6,817 nt of DNA from Rhodospirillales bacterium. GTDB taxonomy: Bacteria > Pseudomonadota > Alphaproteobacteria > UBA828. The notes below the pieces were generated by a model. That model was given only the letters and a program-made list of their open reading frames with translations. It was not told the origin of the DNA and did no database searches. Each line of letters begins with the position of its first letter. Positions within the stretch are counted from its first letter, which is position 1. Shown one piece after another: positions 1 to 5,931 of this stretch. The DNA lies in NCBI GenBank assembly GCA_026712885.1, contig JAPOPO010000340.1, positions 1 to 6,817 on the forward strand, read 5' to 3'. Made by a program: the position numbers and the translations under genes.

Positions 1-78
1 AGCGAGGACGCGTGCGAGCACGCGATCTTCGTGAAGCGCGTCAACGACCTGCTCTCGCTCTACGGCTACGGCTCCTAG
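1..78 (+). CDS. Partial 3' end of a second dimethylformamidase small-subunit-like gene
   Basis: The window opens in frame inside a gene and reads 25 codons to a TAG stop at 76-78. The peptide (SEDACEHAIFVKRVNDLL, then SLYGYGS) equals the C-terminus of the minus-strand gene at 200-628 except for one Ser/Ala change. At DNA level 76 of 78 bases match: a silent GAG/GAA difference and a TCG/GCG difference. It is therefore a paralogous copy pointing towards its sister, tail to tail. The start and most of the gene lie beyond the left edge, so whether the copy is intact cannot be judged. Coding capacity is supported by the preserved frame, the shared stop and the fact that one of the two substitutions is silent. 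Function is inferred only through the sister copy. Confidence 0.8.
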   Translation, partial: SEDACEHAIFVKRVNDLLSLYGYGS

Positions 79-81
79 ACG

Positions 82-116
82 CCCCCCCCCCAATTTGACG
101 AACAACCCCGGGGGGG
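82..116 (+). terminator. Candidate hairpin terminator downstream of the plus-strand copy
   Basis: Three bases after the TAG stop there is a run of ten C (82-91), then an A/T-richer loop, then seven G (110-116). The C and G runs can pair as a stem of up to seven G:C pairs. Four C at 106-109 next to the G run offer a competing tight fold. No T-tract follows, so a classical intrinsic terminator is not shown. The equivalent position after the minus-strand copy keeps the same C-run, loop, G-run layout, which favours a role over chance. Confidence 0.35.
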
Positions 117-161
117 AGCGGTGAGAGGTGGCTGTATCCGGTGATCCGCAGCAGGTCGTGT

Positions 162-196
162 CCCCCACCGGTGTGTTCGTCGAATCAAGAGGGGGG
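162..196 (-). terminator. Candidate hairpin terminator downstream of the minus-strand copy
   Basis: On the minus strand, three bases after the stop of the 200-628 gene, there is a run of six C (196-191), a 24-base loop containing GACGAACA, then five G (166-162). The runs can form a five-pair G:C stem. No T-tract follows. It is the counterpart of the element at 82-116 in the other copy; the two differ in run length and partly in loop sequence but share the arrangement. Confidence 0.35.
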
Positions 197-199
197 CGT

Positions 200-628
200 C
201 TAGGAGCCGTAGCCGTAGAGCGCGAGCAGGTCGTTGACGCGCTTCACGAAGATCGCGTGTTCGCACGCGTCCTCGCTCGGATAGCTCTCGTCCTCCAGGA
301 TCTTCACCGGCTCCCCGCGCACGCCGGAGGTGATGCCGATGCGGTATTCCTCGTGGGGCTTGGTGCAGATCCGCACGTACTTGCCCGTCATCGGCGCGCG
401 CCGCAGCTTGTCGATCACGGTAATCAGATCGGGGCTGTGGCCGACGCCGGCCTTGCCGCCCTTGCCGGGCTTGCCGACCGGGTTGTTGCGGTGCTCCTCG
501 ATCAGCCGCGCCCGCGTCTCCGGATCAGAGAGCAGCGGCAACACGTAGGTGCGGGTGATGAAGTCATCGGTCGAGGCCCGGCCCTGATCGAGCTGAATGC
601 CGGTCTCTTCGGGGATATTCGGTCGCAT
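200..628 (-). CDS. N,N-dimethylformamidase small-subunit-like protein
   Basis: This 142-residue, probably cytosolic protein has no signal peptide or membrane segment. The ATG at 628 has a strong Shine-Dalgarno, GGGAGGG, five bases upstream. Seen motifs in order: EEHRNNPVG (44-52), a glycine/lysine-rich stretch (53-63), HSPDL (64-68), GKY (82-84), EYRI (94-97) and CEHAIFVKR (122-130). From memory, this order (EEH..NP.G, SP.L, GKY, YRI, HA.F..R) matches the small alpha subunit of N,N-dimethylformamidase (DmfA1, about 130 residues). That subunit packs on the large iron-bearing catalytic subunit, which hydrolyses dimethylformamide to dimethylamine and formate. The identification is recalled, not searched. 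The small subunit is not the catalytic chain, so the substrate here is unknown. No large-subunit gene follows: the downstream neighbour is a convergent second copy. It is separated from the ykvA-like gene upstream by 155 bases, so it probably has its own promoter. Otherwise it is a conserved hypothetical protein. Confidence 0.6.
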   Translation of the reverse strand: MRPNIPEETGIQLDQGRASTDDFITRTYVLPLLSDPETRARLIEEHRNNPVGKPGKGGKAGVGHSPDLITVIDKLRRAPMTGKYVRICTKPHEEYRIGITSGVRGEPVKILEDESYPSEDACEHAIFVKRVNDLLALYGYGS

Positions 629-701
629 CCTTTCCCTCCCTAACGCGCGTCCCGCCTCTCCCTAAGCCGCTAGAGGCAGGACGGCTGACGGAACCCGCGG
701 C

Positions 702-730
702 AAATTGCCCGATGGGATCGGCCATGACAA
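702..730 (-). promoter_or_regulatory. Candidate promoter with overlapping palindrome, upstream of the dimethylformamidase-like gene
   Basis: On the minus strand, TTGTCA (730-725) is followed after exactly 17 bases by CAATTT (707-702), a fair -35 match with a weak -10. It lies in the 155-base gap before the ATG at 628. The -10 sits inside an 11-base palindrome at 699-709, GGCAA-A-TTGCC on the plus strand, which could be a small operator. The gap is otherwise featureless and A/T-richer around 725-770 than the genes. This rests on pattern only. Confidence 0.25.
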
Positions 731-783
731 GCGTGGCTACCAGTATGACTCTTTGTGAAATTCTCGGCGCTTGGTGCCGGCCG

Positions 784-1197
784 TCAGGCCTCGCGATCGG
801 GACGTTCCTGCCCGGTGAGCTTGCGCCAGAACCTCGAGATCCAGCCCTCGCGCCCTTCGGCCGCTTCGCTGGCCTTGGCGCGACACTCCTCCATCACGTG
901 GCGCGGCGTCAGCCGATAGGCGAGCCAGAGCGCGACCGCCGCCACCGCGAGGTCGTCGAGCATCCCGAGCACGGGGATCACGTCTGGGATCAGGTCGACG
1001 GGGCTCGCGAGATAGGCCAGCAGGATGATCAGCAGCGCCTTGACCGGCCAGGGCGTCTCCCGGTGGCGGAACACCAGCCAGAGAGTGTGAACCTCCAGCG
1101 CAAGGCGCCGCGCCAGCCGGTCGAGGAAGGCGATGAGACTGTCTGCGGTCCCGCCGGCCTCCGGTTTGTTCGGCCGCTCCGGCTCAGCCGGCGGCAC
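784..1197 (-). CDS. YkvA/DUF1232 family small membrane protein
   Basis: The DUF1232 (YkvA) signature is clear: SPVDLIPDVIPVLGMLDDL at residues 65-83. Hydrophobic stretches flank it at about 52-63 and 84-95, which would form a helical hairpin in or at the inner membrane. The basic C-terminal tail (RFWRKLTGQERPDR) is probably cytoplasmic. The family's biochemical function is not established. The start is uncertain. The GTG at 1197 gives 137 residues and overlaps the end of the smr-like gene by 14 bases; a GTG at 1245 would add 16 residues rich in Cys, Arg and Ser that look unlike the family. Neither has a convincing ribosome site, so translation is probably coupled to the upstream gene. It is the last gene of the long minus-strand run; no clear terminator follows. 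Confidence 0.85.
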   Translation of the reverse strand: MPPAEPERPNKPEAGGTADSLIAFLDRLARRLALEVHTLWLVFRHRETPWPVKALLIILLAYLASPVDLIPDVIPVLGMLDDLAVAAVALWLAYRLTPRHVMEECRAKASEAAEGREGWISRFWRKLTGQERPDREA

Positions 1198-1780
1198 GGT
1201 CGCGCTCGAGCGGCTCCCGGCTCTTGAGCAGCACGTAGAGCGCACCGGCGCCGCCGCTGCTCTCGGGCGCGTTGGTGATGGCGATGATGTGCTGGCGCAG
1301 CGCGGGCTCGTTGAGCCAGCGCGGCACCATCTGGCGCAGCACGCCGCCCTTGCCGCTCGCGATCGAGCCCTTGCCGGTGATGACCAGCACGCAGCGGCGC
1401 CGCGCCATGCGGCTCTCCTGGATGAAGCTCTGGAGCGCGTCGTGCGCCTGGTCCTGCGTCCTGCCGTGGAGGTCGAGCCGTGCCTCGGCCGGGAGCTGGC
1501 CGCGCTTCAGCCGCCGCGCCGTGCGCCGGTCGACACCCGCCGGGACCACCGGATCGAGCTCGGGGAGCGTCGGCGGGCGGGGCGGCTCGGGGCTCGCCGC
1601 GGGCGCCCTCTTCGCACGCGCCTTCACCTTCTTCGGAGGTGGCGGTGGCGGGATCTCCTCCTCCAGCGCTTCCGCCTCTTCCGGCGCCGCAACAACACGA
1701 GGGAGCGGCGTCACGTCGCGGGAGATACGCTGCCAGAGCGCCGCCTCTTCGTCCCGTAAGCGACGGCCGTTCTCGCTCAT
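1184..1780 (-). CDS. Smr-domain protein
   Basis: A 198-residue soluble protein with a C-terminal Smr (small MutS-related) domain at about 99-187. Marker motifs are LDLHG (102-106), TGKG (135-138) and GALYVLLK (179-186). Smr domains act as DNA or RNA nucleases or nucleic-acid binders, with the LDLHG/TGKG loops at the active surface; the substrate of this stand-alone bacterial subfamily is not settled. Residues 1-98 are a low-complexity extension with an acidic patch (33-42), six consecutive prolines (44-49) and a Lys/Arg/Ala/Pro linker, as is usual for alphaproteobacterial Smr proteins. The ATG overlaps the lutC stop as ATGA. In related genomes I expect this gene right after mltA, so its position behind lutC is the notable point. 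Confidence 0.93.
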   Translation of the reverse strand: MSENGRRLRDEEAALWQRISRDVTPLPRVVAAPEEAEALEEEIPPPPPPKKVKARAKRAPAASPEPPRPPTLPELDPVVPAGVDRRTARRLKRGQLPAEARLDLHGRTQDQAHDALQSFIQESRMARRRCVLVITGKGSIASGKGGVLRQMVPRWLNEPALRQHIIAITNAPESSGGAGALYVLLKSREPLERDRAAG

Positions 1781-2481
1781 GACTCGTCGCCTTCGACGAT
1801 CACGATGTGCAGCCGGCGCGGCCCATGGGCGCCGAGCGTGATGGTCTGCTCGATGTCCGCGGTGCGCGAGGGGCCGGTGACGAGGTTGACCGTGCGCGGC
1901 ATGAAGCCGCCGTCTGCGTCCGCCCCGCCTTCGGCCCTCAGATGCGCCCAGCCCTCCTCGTAGGCGCCGCCGATCCGCTCCGCCGGCAGTACCACGATGT
2001 GAGTCTCCGGCAGGAAGTTGAGCGAGGAGGGATGGTCCGGGCCGGATGTCATCATCAACGTCCCGGTCTCGGCGAAGCCCATGACGGCGCCGGTCACGCC
2101 AACCCGATCGGCCTCCTCCGCCCGGCCCCGGCGGATGGCGAGCATGGGCCGTTCGCCCCAGGGATAGGCGTCGAGCGCGGGATCGGGCGCCATCACCAGC
2201 GCCGGCGGCAGGTTGTGCTGCGCCAGGTAGTCGGCAACCGCGCCGGGCACCGCGTCGGCGCCGGAGACACGGTCCACGGTCGCGAACACCGCCTCGGCCA
2301 TCGAGGTGAAGAGCTCGACCCGCTCGTCCTGGGGAATGTCGGTGCGCGCCGGTACGAGGTTCGGCTGGGGCTTCGCCAAGCGCTCATCGAGCGCTGCGCG
2401 CGCCGCCTCGTCCAGCGGCCCGCGACCGAGCGAGCGGCGAATTGAGCCGAGGATGGCGTCGCGCCCTCCCGTCGCGCTCAT
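1777..2481 (-). CDS. lutC: LutC, L-lactate oxidation complex subunit (LUD domain)
   Basis: A 234-residue LUD-domain protein, the third subunit of the LutABC system that oxidises L-lactate to pyruvate in the cytoplasm. The family core is visible as VTGAVMGFAETGTLMMTSG (129-147), NFLPETHIVVLP (155-166), TGPSRTADIEQT (202-213) and GAHGP (217-221). No cysteine cluster is present, as expected for LutC. The start is fixed by an ATG overlapping the lutB stop as ATGA, with AAGGGG nine bases upstream. An upstream open stretch in this frame reaches into lutB but is only its shadow. The stop overlaps the smr ATG in the same way, so lutB, lutC and smr are likely translated from one mRNA. Length is within the usual LutC range. 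Confidence 0.93.
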   Translation of the reverse strand: MSATGGRDAILGSIRRSLGRGPLDEAARAALDERLAKPQPNLVPARTDIPQDERVELFTSMAEAVFATVDRVSGADAVPGAVADYLAQHNLPPALVMAPDPALDAYPWGERPMLAIRRGRAEEADRVGVTGAVMGFAETGTLMMTSGPDHPSSLNFLPETHIVVLPAERIGGAYEEGWAHLRAEGGADADGGFMPRTVNLVTGPSRTADIEQTITLGAHGPRRLHIVIVEGDES

Positions 2482-3896
2482 GCCCGCCGCCCCTTGCGCC
2501 AGAGCGCGTGAAAGGTCGCCCCTTCCGGCGCCGGCAGGTCGCGTGCGGCGGTCCAGCCCCCCGCAAGCGGCAGCCGCGTGAAGCGCCCGCGCCGCCGGCC
2601 GAGCATGCCCAGCACGCGAATGCCGAGGCCGGTCAGGCAGCGGTAGAGCGCCGGCCGCCGGGCGAGCCAGGCCCAAACGCCGATCCCGCTGCGGACAGCC
2701 GCCGGGCTGAGCCGCCGCTCGAACTCCTGCTCCCTCAGCTTGCGCATCAGTCCCGGCAGCGGGATGCGCATGGGGCAGACCTCCTCGCAACGGCCGCAGA
2801 AGCTCGATGCGTTGGGCAGGTGGCGCGCCTCTTCGAGGCCGATCAGGTTGGGCGTCAGCACCGCGCCCACCGGCCCCGGATAGACCCAGCCGTAGGCGTG
2901 GCCGCCCACCGTGCCGTACACCGGGCAGTGGTTCATGCAGGCGCCGCACTTGATGCAGCGCAGCACCTCCCGGAACTCGGAGCCCAGCATTCGCGAGCGG
3001 CCGTTGTCGAGCAGCACCACGTGGTAGGCCTCGGGCCCGTCGGCATCGTCCGGCCGGCGCGGGCCGGTCGAGACGGTGGTGTAGGTGGAGAACTCTTGCC
3101 CGGTCGCCGAGCGCGCGAGCACACGCATGATCGTGGTCGCGTCCTCCAGCGTCGGCACCACCTTCTCAAGGGTTGCGATCACGATGGGGGCGCGCGGCAG
3201 GATCTGGGTCAGGTCCCCGTTGCCCTCGTTGGTGACGATGGTGGAGGACCCGGTCTCCGCGATCAGGAAGTTCGCGCCGGTGATGCCGACATCGGCGGCG
3301 AGATAGCGCGGGCGCAGCACCTCGCGCGCCTCCTCCACCAGCTCTTCGACGCGGTCGAGCCGACGGGTGCGGCCGAGCGGCGTGTGCTTCTCGTGGAAAA
3401 GGTCGGCGACCTGATCCTTGGTCTTGTGCACCGCCGGCGCGATGATGTGGCTCGGTCGCTCCTCGGCGAGCTGCACCACGTACTCCCCGAGGTCGGTCTC
3501 CACCGGCTCGATGCCATGCTCTTCGAGGAAGGGATTGAGCTCCATCTCCTCGGCGATCATGGACTTGCTCTTGGTCACCGTCCTGGCGTCCGCCTCCTGG
3601 CAGAGGGAGAGGATGACCTGGCGCGCATCCTCGGGCGTCTGGCACCAGTGGACGGTCCCGCCCGCCGCCGTCACCTGCTCTTCGTAGCGCTCCAGGTAAT
3701 GGTCGAGATGGGCGAGGGTGTGGTCCTTGATGGCGCGCGCCTCGTCGCGCAGCGCCTCGAACTCCGGCAGGCGCTTCGCAGCCTCCACCCGCTTGACCTG
3801 AAAGCCCCCCTGGAAACGCGCAAGCGAGGTCTGCAGATCGGCGTCCTGCAGCCCGGCGCGCGCGTTGGCGACGAAGGAGCGGCTGGTGGCGTCCAC
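2478..3896 (-). CDS. lutB: LutB, iron-sulfur subunit of L-lactate oxidation
   Basis: The 472-residue protein has an N-terminal LUD domain and a C-terminal ferredoxin-like domain. LUD signatures are KSKSMIAEE (109-117), ETDLGEY (133-139) and GITGANFLIAETG (204-216) followed by VTNEGNG. The first 4Fe-4S motif is C314-C317-C320-C324-Pro; the second is C367-C370-C374-Pro, with Ser364 where E. coli YkgF, as I recall, has Cys. B. subtilis LutB also has Ser there, so this appears normal. LutB would pass electrons from lactate oxidation with LutA and LutC. The start chosen is GTG at 3896: it lies 13 bases after the lutA stop, has GAGGG ten bases upstream and gives the usual family length. A longer in-frame ATG at 3977 would overlap lutA by 68 bases and add an unrelated Arg/Pro-rich leader. 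Confidence 0.94.
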   Translation of the reverse strand: MDATSRSFVANARAGLQDADLQTSLARFQGGFQVKRVEAAKRLPEFEALRDEARAIKDHTLAHLDHYLERYEEQVTAAGGTVHWCQTPEDARQVILSLCQEADARTVTKSKSMIAEEMELNPFLEEHGIEPVETDLGEYVVQLAEERPSHIIAPAVHKTKDQVADLFHEKHTPLGRTRRLDRVEELVEEAREVLRPRYLAADVGITGANFLIAETGSSTIVTNEGNGDLTQILPRAPIVIATLEKVVPTLEDATTIMRVLARSATGQEFSTYTTVSTGPRRPDDADGPEAYHVVLLDNGRSRMLGSEFREVLRCIKCGACMNHCPVYGTVGGHAYGWVYPGPVGAVLTPNLIGLEEARHLPNASSFCGRCEEVCPMRIPLPGLMRKLREQEFERRLSPAAVRSGIGVWAWLARRPALYRCLTGLGIRVLGMLGRRRGRFTRLPLAGGWTAARDLPAPEGATFHALWRKGRRA

Positions 3897-3909
3897 GCCT
3901 CGATGTCCC

Positions 3910-4683
3910 TCAGCGACCCCGCGCCGGCGCGCCAATGGCCGGGCGATCGGCCATGCCTGCGAGCACCTCGGCGACATGGCGCGCCTTGACGTCCGAGCCC
4001 TCGCGGCTCAGCCGCCCGGCGATGTTGAGCAGGCAGCCCATGTCGCCGGCGAGCACCGTGTCCGCGCCGGTGGCGGCAATATCCTTCGCCTTGTCCGCCA
4101 CCATGCGGCCCGAGATGTCGGGGTACTTGACGCAGAAGGTGCCGCCGAAGCCGCAGCAGACATCGGGCGCCGCGAGCTCGTTCAGCTCCAACCCGTCGAC
4201 GCTTTGGAGCAGGCGCCGCGGCTGCGCCCGGACCCCGAGCTCGCGCAGGCTCGAACAGGAATCGTGGTAGGTGACCGTGCCCTCATGGCGCGCGTCCACG
4301 GACTCGACGCCGCACTCATCGGTCAGGAACGAGACCAGCTCGAAGCTGCGCGCGGCGAGGCGCTGGGCGCGCGGCTCCCACACCGGATCGCCGGCAAAGA
4401 GCGCCGGGTAGTGCCGCTTGATCATGCCGGCGCAGGAGCCCGACGGCGCCACCGTCGCATCGAAGGGTTCGAACGCGTCGATCACGTTGCGCGCGATGGC
4501 CTTGGTATCGGCGCGGTCGCCGGAGTTGTAGGCAGGCTGGCCGCAGCAGACCTGCGCCCGCGGCACCACCACCTCGCACCCCGCGCGCTCCAGCAGCGCC
4601 ACCGCGGCGAAACCCACCGTCGGCCGGAACAGGTCGACGAGGCATGTCACGAAGAGGCCGACCCGGCGAGGCGTTGCGGGCAT
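3910..4683 (-). CDS. lutA: LutA, CCG-domain iron-sulfur subunit of L-lactate oxidation
   Basis: A 257-residue cytoplasmic protein of the GlpC/heterodisulfide-reductase-B type with two cysteine-rich CCG domains. First domain: C14, C46-C47-G (VCCGQPAYNSG) and C84 (PSGSCAGMIK). Second: C143 (YHDSCSSLRELG), C176-C177-G (DVCCGFGGTFC), C184 and C217 (GDMGCL). These motifs bind iron-sulfur clusters in the LutABC L-lactate oxidising system (E. coli YkgE, B. subtilis LutA). The C-terminal tail after about residue 245 (RPAIGAPARGR) is not family-conserved and makes it slightly longer than LutA of about 240 residues. The start is the ATG at 4683, directly before the family's typical N-terminal strand (VGLFVTCLVD); its ribosome site is weak. 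It follows mltA by 36 bases, a gap with no evident promoter. Confidence 0.95.
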   Translation of the reverse strand: MPATPRRVGLFVTCLVDLFRPTVGFAAVALLERAGCEVVVPRAQVCCGQPAYNSGDRADTKAIARNVIDAFEPFDATVAPSGSCAGMIKRHYPALFAGDPVWEPRAQRLAARSFELVSFLTDECGVESVDARHEGTVTYHDSCSSLRELGVRAQPRRLLQSVDGLELNELAAPDVCCGFGGTFCVKYPDISGRMVADKAKDIAATGADTVLAGDMGCLLNIAGRLSREGSDVKARHVAEVLAGMADRPAIGAPARGR

Positions 4684-4719
4684 GGACGGCTCTACAGCTT
4701 GGGAAAACGGACCGAGAGA

Positions 4720-5931
4720 CTAGTCGAGGTACGCCGTTACGTCGAGACCGTGGGGCAGGAGCAGCCAGTAGCGGCCCGCGTGCTTCATGCGGCCGGCGAC
4801 CGCGCCGGCCTCGGCACCCGTGCCCCAGAAGACGTCGCCGCGCACCGGGCCGCGGATCGCGCCGCCGGTATCCTGCGCCACCATGAGGCGCCTGAGCGGG
4901 CGATCTTCTCTGGCTGGATCGGGGTCGGGTGCCGAGCCCTCCAGCCAGATCGGCACGGTCATCGGCACGAAGCGTCGGTCGACCGCGAGCGAGCGCCCGG
5001 CGGTGAGCGCCACCTTCTGGGCGCCGACCGGGCCATCGTCAGCCTGCTCGTCCTCGAGCCAGCGGAAGAATATGTAGGACGCGTTCTCGTGCATGACCTC
5101 GGACGCCCGCTCGGGATTTGCTACCAGCCAGTCCCGAATCGTCTGCATCGACACGTCCTCGCGGCTGAGCGCGCCGAGCGCGACCAACTTGCGGCCGATG
5201 GAGAAATAGCTGTGCCCGTTGGTGGCAGCGTAGGCGAGGCGGCGGGTCGTGCCGTCCTCGAAGGCGATCCGGCCGGAGCCCTGGATGTGCAGGAAGAAGG
5301 CGTCGACGGGATCGTCGACCCAAACGAGCTCCAGTCCCTGCGCCGCCAGCGCGCCGTCGTCGATCTCGGTGCGCGTTGCGTAGGGCTCCAGCGCGCCATT
5401 CGCTATCCGCCCAGCGACCCGCTCGCCGGCGAGCGCGGCCCGGAACAGGCCGAGATCGACCGTCACCAGATCGTGCGGACGGCCGTAGAGCGGCACGCCG
5501 TAGCGCCCGCCCGCCTGCATGGCGCCGCGTAGCTCCGGCTCGAAGTAGCCGGTGAAGAGGCCCTCGGCCGCCGCGCCGTTCCGCGCCTGGTAGGGCGCGA
5601 AGTGTGCTTCGAAGAATTCGCGGGCCGGTGCTGCGCCATACAGCCCAGCGGTAGCAGCGCAGATTCCTCGCCATTCGCCCACGCGCCCGCCGAGCGGTGC
5701 GATGTCCAGCGGCTCGTCGTCGGCCCGTTCCTCAAGAGCCGCGCACGAGCGCTGCAACGCCCGCAGCGCCGCACCGTGGTCACCCGCCTCCCACCCCGGC
5801 AAGTCCTGGAACGAAACGGCCCGCAGCACGAGCCGGTCCGGCTCGGGTTGCTCGGGTTGGGGGGCGCAGCCTTGCACGACGATCACGACGGCCGCCGGTA
5901 CCCACGACCAGCGCCGGAGCACGGCCCTCAA
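4720..5931 (-). CDS. mltA: MltA, membrane-bound lytic murein transglycosylase A
   Basis: A 403-residue outer-membrane lipoprotein that cleaves the MurNAc-GlcNAc bond of peptidoglycan to form 1,6-anhydro-muropeptides. The N-terminus has a basic stretch, a hydrophobic core (11-19) and a lipobox-like VQGC with Cys22 as the probable lipidated residue; Gln at -2 is unusual. MltA-domain markers are GLFTGYFEPEL (124-134) and WVDDPVDAFFLHIQGSGR (204-221). The C-terminal 3D barrel region, QDTGGAIRGPVRGDVFWG (353-370), holds the conserved aspartates D354 and D366; the family's catalytic Asp lies in this region. The start shown is TTG, overlapping the tim44-like stop as TTGA. A GTG three codons later (5922) is an alternative that keeps the signal peptide intact and has GAGGG just upstream, though very close. 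The gene is probably translationally coupled to its neighbour. Confidence 0.95.
   Translation of the reverse strand: MRAVLRRWSWVPAAVVIVVQGCAPQPEQPEPDRLVLRAVSFQDLPGWEAGDHGAALRALQRSCAALEERADDEPLDIAPLGGRVGEWRGICAATAGLYGAAPAREFFEAHFAPYQARNGAAAEGLFTGYFEPELRGAMQAGGRYGVPLYGRPHDLVTVDLGLFRAALAGERVAGRIANGALEPYATRTEIDDGALAAQGLELVWVDDPVDAFFLHIQGSGRIAFEDGTTRRLAYAATNGHSYFSIGRKLVALGALSREDVSMQTIRDWLVANPERASEVMHENASYIFFRWLEDEQADDGPVGAQKVALTAGRSLAVDRRFVPMTVPIWLEGSAPDPDPAREDRPLRRLMVAQDTGGAIRGPVRGDVFWGTGAEAGAVAGRMKHAGRYWLLLPHGLDVTAYLD

Larger units (their letters stand above)
1..277. repeat. Long inverted repeat formed by two convergent gene copies
   Basis: Bases 1-87 are the reverse complement of 191-277 with two mismatches. 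The arms are separated by 103 bases and the left arm runs off the window edge, so the true arm length is unknown. Each arm holds the gene 3' end, the TAG stop and the first nine bases after it (ACG plus six C). Beyond that, weaker similarity continues for about 30 bases, including a shared GACGAACA and a run of five G followed by A. The duplicated unit thus includes the 3' flank as well as coding sequence. Read-through transcription from either side would give an RNA able to fold back on itself over at least 87 base pairs. Confidence 0.85.

Noticed and set aside
128..643. Plus-strand open frame of 171 codons opposite the dimethylformamidase-like gene
   Set aside because: The minus-strand frame has a strong Shine-Dalgarno, and its C-terminal end is repeated in the second copy. 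The plus-strand frame starts in the spacer and has no family motif.
766..783. Possible terminator after the ykvA-like gene
   Set aside because: Only a four-pair CGGC/GCCG stem can be drawn and no T-tract follows; too weak to list.
2785..2817. LutB second iron-sulfur motif appears to lack its first cysteine (Ser364)
   Set aside because: From memory B. subtilis LutB also has Ser at this position, so it appears to be normal family variation rather than a broken cluster.
2442..3989. Plus-strand open frame of 515 codons opposite lutB
   Set aside because: It is the antisense shadow of a G+C-rich gene. Its translation is low-complexity Arg/His/Ala/Gly/Val with no recognisable domain, while the minus strand carries clear LutB motifs.
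3865..5532. Plus-strand open frame of 555 codons opposite lutA and mltA
   Set aside because: It spans two genes and their gap with biased Arg/Ala/Gly/His content and no family motif. Strong third-position G/C on the minus strand explains its length.
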